The notes beneath the pieces are model-generated. The model was not told where the DNA came from and did no database searches. It was given only the letters and a program-made list of their open reading frames with translations. This document shows positions 57,643 through 64,000 of a stretch of DNA of 64,000 nucleotides, piece by piece. Made by a program: the position numbers and the translations under genes. The stretch is from Merluccius polli. Its lineage: Eukaryota > Chordata > Actinopteri > Gadiformes > Merlucciidae. The stretch covers positions 10,001-74,000 of the forward strand of contig JAOPHQ010005449.1 in the NCBI GenBank assembly GCA_030340625.1. Direction: 5' to 3'. The number at the start of each line of letters is the position of its first letter. Position 1 is the first letter of the stretch.

Positions 57643-58710
57643 AGGTCACCCTAACCGTCACCACGCACAGAAAATAGTGAAAAACAAAAGATATTTTGAA
57701 AAGAAACCCATGGAATTCATAATGGCCATTATCATAACTGGCCAGGTCTCTAACTGCCAAAAGTGTAAATTGCCGTTATAGAGTACTACAGTATGAAGGT
57801 GACACAAGGGGGGGTGGTTACCTTGTCAAAGGGAAAAGCCATTTAATTACTTATCAAAATAGCCTTCAATGTCAACAGACCAAATCTGTTTTCATAAACG
57901 TGCGAGTAACCATTTTTGACTCTTTCCCTCGACCCAAGGGGAGGAAAATCAATTTTAATTTAAACTCCTCAGGCCGTTCCATATGTATGTCCCAGCGCTT
58001 GCTGTGTACTGTACATCATCTCGGGCAATAAATATGGCTGTCTGACAGAGGAGGGGGGGACGAAGAAAAAAAAAACAACACATAATTGAAGTTGTTGTGT
58101 GCATTGCTTAGTAAGGCACTTTTCGCCAAGCGGCGCCAGACTCTTGTCGAATTGTATTGTCAACATTCCTAATGAGCCGATGTTGTCATTTGAAAAAAGA
58201 GAAACGCAAAAAGCGTCAAGCAGTTGATGGAGGATGGATGAAATGGACAAAATCAGCGTACGCACGCGCCATCTATCAAATGTGCTAACCGAACATTACT
58301 CCCCGAACGTTGCTTCTGCGCTGCTGTGAAATCACTCTGGCCTCACAATCTTCCCCCGTGCCTCTTCAAAACACTTGATTTATATAGATATACACACAGC
58401 GCCGTTATGCAAACACAAGAGCGCTAAAACTGTTCTCTTTCTGCGACTCTGTAGCCGCGCTTCCTCTTAACTCCACCGATCGCTTCCCCTGACCCCTTAA
58501 TCCCGACCACGGCATTGGGAGAGTGAAATCCAAAGCCTGTTATGGGACACACACACATATCTATATTAATAGTATGAGTCTGTTTATTTTGGGCCAAAGG
58601 CTAAGGGACCACAACCACCTCTTTATCAATAGCCAGGATTTTCTGAGCATAAAAATAGAAAAACAAATCCCAACAAATTAGCTTGAATGGCAGGCCTACC
58701 CTGAGAGATG
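57643..58710. other. Non-coding DNA, no gene seen
   Basis: Unique-looking sequence with a short A run at 58066-58075. Confidence 0.5.
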
Positions 58711-58768
58711 GAGGCGTGTTTGTGTGTGTGTGTGTGTGGGTGTGTGGTGGTGGGGGGGCGGGGGGGGC
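58711..58768. repeat. (GT)n with G-rich end
   Basis: GT units, then GGTGGTGGGGGGGCGGGGGGG. Confidence 0.9.
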
Positions 58769-59028
58769 ACATGTGAGGCCATCACACTTGGCATTCAGTT
58801 GACCTGAGGTCCTCAGTCCGATGTGTCAAAACCATTTCGCTGGTGTAGTTTACGTATTGAATCACCGGGTTACGCAAAGCTGTTTTTATGTGGTGTTTTT
58901 GTGAGCTTTTTTTTTTCTCATTCCTTCCCCCCCTAGTGATGGAGAGCAATGCATGTTTATACATGAAATGCCTGGCGAATATTTGCTCAGAAGGGTTTCC
59001 TCCCTGAATCACAATAGCCTTCTTAGGG

Positions 59029-59095
59029 GAGGGGGGGGGGGGGGGGGGAGCGGGCGGGGCAGACGGAGAGAGAGAAAGAGAGAGAGAGAGAGAAA
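59029..59095. repeat. Poly-G and (GA)n
   Basis: A G run of about 20 (59030-59049), then GA-rich sequence. Confidence 0.9.
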
Positions 59096-59240
59096 CAGAG
59101 GATGGACAAATCTGCTTACTTTGGAGCTTATTGAGCAGAATGAGTCATACACGCAGATGAAACGTGACTGCAAAGCAAAAGGTAAAGGGAGCCCGACTAG
59201 GGGGGGAGAAGGGAGGAGGTGGTGGGGGGGAGGGGAGGGA

Positions 59241-59242
<2 letters not shown>

Positions 59243-59307
<65 letters not shown>
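59243..59307. repeat. (GA)32 microsatellite
   Basis: Long pure GA run. The 141-codon + frame and the Ser/Leu minus frames across it are translated repeat. Confidence 0.95.
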
Positions 59308-59312
<5 letters not shown>

Positions 59313-59547
59313 GAGAGGGGAAGGGAGAGAGAGAGACAGAGACAAATAGAAAGAGAGGGAGATGGAGGGAGGGGATGAGAGAGACATGTAAAAAGAAAGA
59401 TTGTGCTTGGAAGAAGGGAGGGTGTGAGTGAGATGAAATTAGTTCCATCAGACCACTCTGATTGTTCTTTTTATAGTGTGACCTGAGCTGGTGCATTCTG
59501 GGAGTGTCACAGGCAGCGTTGCCGACACGCAGCCCTTTCAATATTAA

Positions 59548-59822
59548 GGGAGGCCGTTTAGGACAATATCATTGAAGCACCTGCGCACGCTCACAAAACC
59601 TGCATGCACGCACACACACACAACACACATGCGCGCACATAAAACACCTGCACACACACTTGCATCCATGCACACATAGAACACATGTACAGACAAGACT
59701 TGCATTTCAAGATAATGAAATGCATAACAACACTTGCACACTCACAAACGCACATACTGCTCGCACACAGGTTTTTTGTGCGTGCGCAAGCGCTTCAATG
59801 ATATTGTCCTAAAGGGCCTTCC
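59548..59822. mobile_element. 275-bp fold-back element with CA-rich core
   Basis: TIRs contain TTTAGGACAATATCATTGAA at the left and its exact complement at the right, followed in each arm by GCxCxTGCGCACGC. The core is degenerate ACACTTGCA and CACACGC sequence. A second, one-ended copy begins at 60394. Confidence 0.7.
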
Positions 59823-60016
59823 ATACAATATCACAGAGAACTGTTCAAGGTGTCACTATTGATAGTGACACCGCTCACTGAAAAGGGGCCAGCCTTCACA
59901 TTTGGTTTTTCCCTCCCTCCGTCTCTGCCTCTGCCCCTTCACTCTCGCTTCTTCTAGCCGGCGTATTTTCGCCCATCCTCAGTTCTAAAAAGAATGGCTA
60001 TACAGTCGATGATAAG

Positions 60017-60017
60017 G

Positions 60018-60050
<33 letters not shown>
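60017..60050. repeat. (GT)n microsatellite
   Basis: About 16 GT units. Confidence 0.95.
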
Positions 60051-60054
<4 letters not shown>

Positions 60055-60297
60055 ATGATTGGTCTGTGTGGCATCATCAATTTAGGGTTGTTGTTTTCCG
60101 TTTCGTTCTTCTTTTCTCAAAGTTTTTTGGCGTGTTTAGGTCCTTGTTAGTGTGGTTCAAATGGAATAAAAATATATAAAGAAAAAGCTGATGTTGTGGC
60201 GAGAGGTACATCTCAATCCTATGTAGTTTTTTTTTTATCTCCTCTTATTCAGAAAAAAGGAAACAGGTTTTAGGCATAATAGACTGGAGAGAAAGTG

Positions 60298-60309
60298 GGG
60301 GGGGGGGGT
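60298..60309. repeat. Poly-G run
   Basis: About 12 G. Confidence 0.9.
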
Positions 60310-60463
60310 TCTCTTTATGATGCTATTGATTACTTATCCTGACCTTTAACCATGAAAAAAAGAACAAGGGGATAAGGGAAATGGGAAACCTATGGGAGGC
60401 TGTTTAGGACAATATCATTGAAGCTCTTGTGCTCAGAAAACCTGCATGCGCAGTTGTGCACAC

Positions 60464-61948
60464 TAGGTATATCCACCATCCTCGATACCCAATTCGATAC
60501 CACGGTAATAAACAAAACAATGAATCCCATGTACTTCAACATACACTCCTTTATTAAAAACATTTGAACATTACAAAAAACAACAGTGGCATGTAGCGTT
60601 AAAGTTATAAATAAAAATAAACCACGATTAACATTACAAAAAAACAACGGTGGCATGTAGCCTTCAAGTATTTAAAACAAACAATACTGTGCTTAATTAC
60701 AACAAATCTGTATGTCTATATGTTATGATGGCACAACATTACGTTATATTTTAATGACAGATGACAAACTGAACAGTAAGGATGGTAGCCTAGTACTACA
60801 AGCTATGGTTACGTTAGCCTTTATTCATTCATTTATTTATTCATTTAGCCATTGTAGACGTCGCTTGCAACATCGTTGGCTATACAGCAATGACGGGTGT
60901 CTCAAACTGAAATAATGGTAACGTGTGTTTCAGGATAAGGATAACCAAGATAACACTTTGGATATGTTGTTAATGTAACGTTAATATGACGTGAAACTCA
61001 ATTGAATACATCAGGATGTCTGTCTTTGAGGTGCTTCGCTAAGTTGGAAATTTCCTCCTTTCGTTTGAAAAGCTTGATAGCACCGTTTGCATATTGGTTT
61101 TTGCAAATCTATTATTAATCCCTGACCATCCGCTTCAAACGCAAAGTACTTCCATACACGGCTCTTACAGAGCTGCAGCTGCACTTGTCATCTTCTGTGT
61201 TCCTCAGGTGTGTATGCTGTACACTAGGTGTATAATATGCTGTACACTAGGTGTATATACTGTACACTAGGTGTATATACTGTACACTAGGTGTATATAC
61301 TGTACACTAGGTGTGTATTCTGTACACTAGGTGTATATACTGTACACTAGGTGTGTATTCTGTACACTAGGTGTATATGCTGTACATTAGGTGTATATAC
61401 TGTACACTAGGTGTGTATACTGTACACTAGGTGTGTATTCTGTACACTAGGTGTATATACTGTACACTAGGTGTGTATTCTGTACACTAGGTGTATATGC
61501 TGTACACTAGGTGTGTATACTGTACACTAGGTGTGTATTCTGTACACTAGGTGTATATGCTGTACACTAGGTGTGTATACTGTACACTAGGTGTATATGC
61601 TGTACACTAGGTGTATATGCTGTACACTAGGTGTATATACTGTACACTAGGTGTGTATGTTGTACACTAGGTGTGTATACTGTACACTAGGTGTGTATGC
61701 TGTACACTAGGTGTGTATACTGTACACTAGGTGTATATGCTGTACACTAGGTGTGTATGCTGTACACTAGGTGTGTATGCTGTACACTAGGTGTATATAC
61801 TGTACACTAGGTGTATATGCTGCCCCTGTCACGTGCGGAGGAATTGAATCCCCGGTACCTACGGTACTGTAGAAAAAAGAGTACCGTCACGTTTTCAGAG
61901 TTGTCGCATCAACTTGGTACCGAAGTATCGGTTCACGTGACATCCCTA
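60464..61948. mobile_element. hAT-like non-autonomous transposon, 1485 bp
   Basis: A perfect 8-bp duplication GTGCACAC (60456-60463 and 61949-61956) marks insertion, the length typical of hAT. The left end TAGGTATATCCACC and right-end complement TAGGGATGTCACGTG are imperfect TIRs, with repeated CGATACC/GGTACC motifs just inside. No transposase frame exists. A 20-bp minisatellite makes up 40 percent of its length. Confidence 0.75.
61218..61820. repeat. 20-bp minisatellite, about 30 units
   Basis: Unit TGTACACTAGGTGTATATAC. One 23-bp unit at the start, then near-perfect 20-bp periodicity with ATAC, ATGC, ATTC and ATGT variants at the end. CACTAGGTxTAT resembles the left end of the surrounding hAT-like element. 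Confidence 0.95.
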
Positions 61949-62215
61949 GTGCACACACATAACACTTGCACACACACAAAACTTGCATGTGCACACACAT
62001 AAAACACTTGCACACACACAAACTGTGCATGTGCGCGCACATATAAAACACTTGCACACACGCAAAACGTGCATGGACGCGCGCATAAAAAACCCTACCA
62101 CACACACAAAACTTGCATGTGCGCACATAACACACTTGCATACACACATACTACTTGCAGGCAACACAAATCTCTTGCACACGCACACTACTTGCGCACA
62201 ATACAGTACTCTGAC

Positions 62216-62338
62216 CTCTCCATCTTTCTCTCTCCCCCTCTCTATCTCTCTCCCCCTGTCTCCATCTCTCTCTCCCTGTCTCCATCTCTCTCCCCCTCTC
62301 CATCTCACTCAACCGTCTCCATCTCTCTCTCTCTCTCT
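62216..62338. repeat. CT-rich simple repeat
   Basis: CTCTCTCCCCCTGTCTCCAT-type units. The + frames here are translated repeat. Confidence 0.85.
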
Positions 62339-62727
62339 CGTCCTATGCTTAAGGCAAACCTCCCTTTCCCCTTCCACTGCTGTCTTGTTGGTCCAAAGAG
62401 AGTTAACCCCAGAATCAAGCCAACATAAAGCCCAAACAAACCAAGGAGCCAACTCAAGGATTCCCCACTTTATTTTCTTTGTGTGTATTTTCTACAATAA
62501 AACATTAAAACAAGCTTTCAATGAGCAATCGTGTTGTAGCAGCAAATGCCAAAATAGCCATTGCATGTGTGTTAAGATACTGTACTTCTGAGTATGAGCA
62601 GATAGTATTGTATAATATATACAGTATAGTATAATATATAGCAGATAGTCTGACATGCGCTACATTTTTAGGAACAACTGTTATTTTGTATTTTGTGTCA
62701 TGAACGATATTAAGGGAGAACACAGCA

Positions 62728-62731
<4 letters not shown>
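62339..62731. other. Non-coding DNA
   Basis: Includes an AT-rich TATAATATATACAGTATAG stretch at 62605-62640. No gene seen. Confidence 0.5.

Positions 62732-62762
<31 letters not shown>
62732..62762. repeat. (GT)n microsatellite
   Basis: About 15 GT units. Confidence 0.95.
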
Positions 62763-63059
62763 CATGTACGCGCACGCATGTGTGTGTGTCACACAATTAT
62801 ATTAACCACAAGCTTACGAAAAACTGAAATTATCCAAACGCCAGAGGAAATGCACAAAGAGAGAGAGAGGGAGGTAGAGAGACGGGCAACTTTCAAAAAC
62901 CAGCAGGTAAAAAAAACACACAAAAAAAAACTTGTCGACACATTTAATCTGCGAGCACCAGACTTTGCCCCTCACAACCCCATGGCTTTGTGGGTAGAGA
63001 TGTGAAGACTGGAGTGTGCTTGAAACAGATGTCTTTCTCCTCCCTCTCTTTCCTCCACT

Positions 63060-63080
63060 CCCCCCCCCCCCCCCCCCCCC
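63060..63080. repeat. Poly-C run of about 20 nt
   Basis: C homopolymer. Confidence 0.95.
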
Positions 63081-64000
63081 CGCCATCCTTGCCCCCCCTC
63101 AGACTGTGATATGGATGCCTTCGACATCAGGGGCTGCATTCATAACAACATTATCGTACCCGGGCATGACTAAACATTGGCTGATCCGACGGCACGCCAA
63201 AGCTGTTTAGGTTCTATCTTAAAAAAGGCACCTGGCCACGTATGGGGGAATAAGCTTGTTAAATGGCTGGAAGGGGGGGATGTGGGGCTCCTGCTGGCAA
63301 CCTCCAACCTCACCTTGATGGCCAAATGCTTGGAGGAAAAGGCTCTCTCCATTTTCAAGGAAAACAAGGGGGAAAAAAAGGCAATTGATCTCACATTTGC
63401 ATAATCCATTTGTGTTTACCCGGCTAATTTTTATTTATTAATTGAGATTTTTTTTTTTTTGTACCTGAGGTTTATCGCCACCCTGCCAAACTTTGATATG
63501 ACCAAACGCAAGCACATTAATATTAATCAAAGTAGCAAGGGCCCAATTTCAAAGAGGAAGTTCTCCTGGCAAAATGTTAAATGGAAAACATTACAAAAAT
63601 TCCACTTTCATTAACATCTCACACCAACTTGCACATTTTTTTTATAATAAAAAAGAAAAAACGTCAATGAAACTGACCTCGACGTACGGTTCTAAAGAAA
63701 GACTGTAATTAATTAAATGAAGGTCAACCATAAAACCAAAATCTGTCACTGTGCTATGCTTTAATGTTTTAGAGTCAAAAATATATAAAAACGGTCACAT
63801 TGTTGGATCAAAGTGAGCAAAGACAACACACAAACATGAACCAACGCTAAATCACAGAGAGAAAAAAAACAACCCCATTTTGGCTCAGTTATTGACTTTT
63901 ACAAGACCGATAAAATAAAAAGATAGAAAGGCGACATTCCTGATAACGATAAATCAGTGGGACTGGTCCCTCATTGTTACTTAACAAATAGCACCGGCCG
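63081..64000. other. Non-coding AT-rich DNA to window end
   Basis: Frames at 63170-63409 on both strands overlap each other and have no domain. Nothing further recognised. Confidence 0.5.

Larger units (their letters stand above)
60394..62215. mobile_element. Second fold-back copy, split by a hAT-like insertion
   Basis: The left end repeats the TIR of 59548-59822 with one or two changes (60394-60455). After the hAT-like element the CA-rich core resumes (61957-62215) as about 60-nt degenerate units of ACACTTGCACACACACAAAA type. The right TIR was not found. Confidence 0.55.

Noticed and set aside
58953..59378. 141-codon + frame rich in Arg-Glu
   Set aside because: Translated GA microsatellite.
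61218..61820. CRISPR-like array
   Set aside because: Head-to-tail 20-bp units without spacers, in a eukaryotic transposon; this is a minisatellite.
793..63405. ATTTGCATAAT octamer at 793-803 and 63395-63405
   Set aside because: Two copies 62 kb apart without other shared context; cannot be shown to be functional.

Overview
This window looks like non-coding DNA from a teleost fish. It is dense in microsatellites and carries fish-type transposable elements: a Ty3/gypsy element, an L2/CR1-group LINE, a retrovirus with an Arg-tRNA primer site, hAT-like DNA transposons and fold-back elements. I recognise no host protein-coding exon, tRNA or rRNA gene. All long open frames that make sense as proteins belong to transposable elements. 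The species cannot be fixed from the sequence.

Layout. Positions 1-20670 are non-coding, with many CA/GT, CT/GA and G/C-homopolymer tracts, a LINE 3-prime tail (about 983-1300), a CpG-dense patch (about 1845-2150), a hairpin pair (4709-4817), a 1-kb inverted-repeat element (7468-8512) and a tRNA-like SINE relic (about 17660-17730). Positions 20693-31437 form an old, broken endogenous retrovirus (ERV): an inverted 5-prime LTR body, a + strand U5 end with an Arg-tRNA primer site, a leader, a degraded integrase, a polypurine tract and a 3-prime LTR. Inside it a minus-strand LINE (23797-28320) has landed in a 60-bp tandem repeat. Positions 31457-36970 are non-coding, with a 147-bp near-palindrome at 34027-34173.

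Positions 36971-46453 hold a nearly intact, young Ty3/gypsy retrotransposon of 9483 bp. Its LTRs differ by one base and one 54-bp indel in my reading. It has a Pro-tRNA primer site, gag, a -1 frameshift signal (TTTAAAC plus stem and possible pseudoknot) and a long pol with MYND zinc finger, protease, reverse transcriptase, RNase H and integrase. There is no env. Gag changes frame once before the nucleocapsid, so this copy may be impaired. The LTR contains an unusual 81-bp repeat pair bounding a possible 788-bp intron.

Positions 46454-64000 are again non-coding with many microsatellites, plus a 514-bp hAT-like element (46814-47327), a 275-bp fold-back element (59548-59822), and a 1485-bp hAT-like element (60464-61948) that carries a 30-copy, 20-bp minisatellite and sits inside a second fold-back copy.

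Most notable are the MYND-finger Pol with its frameshift cassette, the LTR repeat/intron arrangement, the inverted ERV LTR and the minisatellite-bearing hAT-like element.
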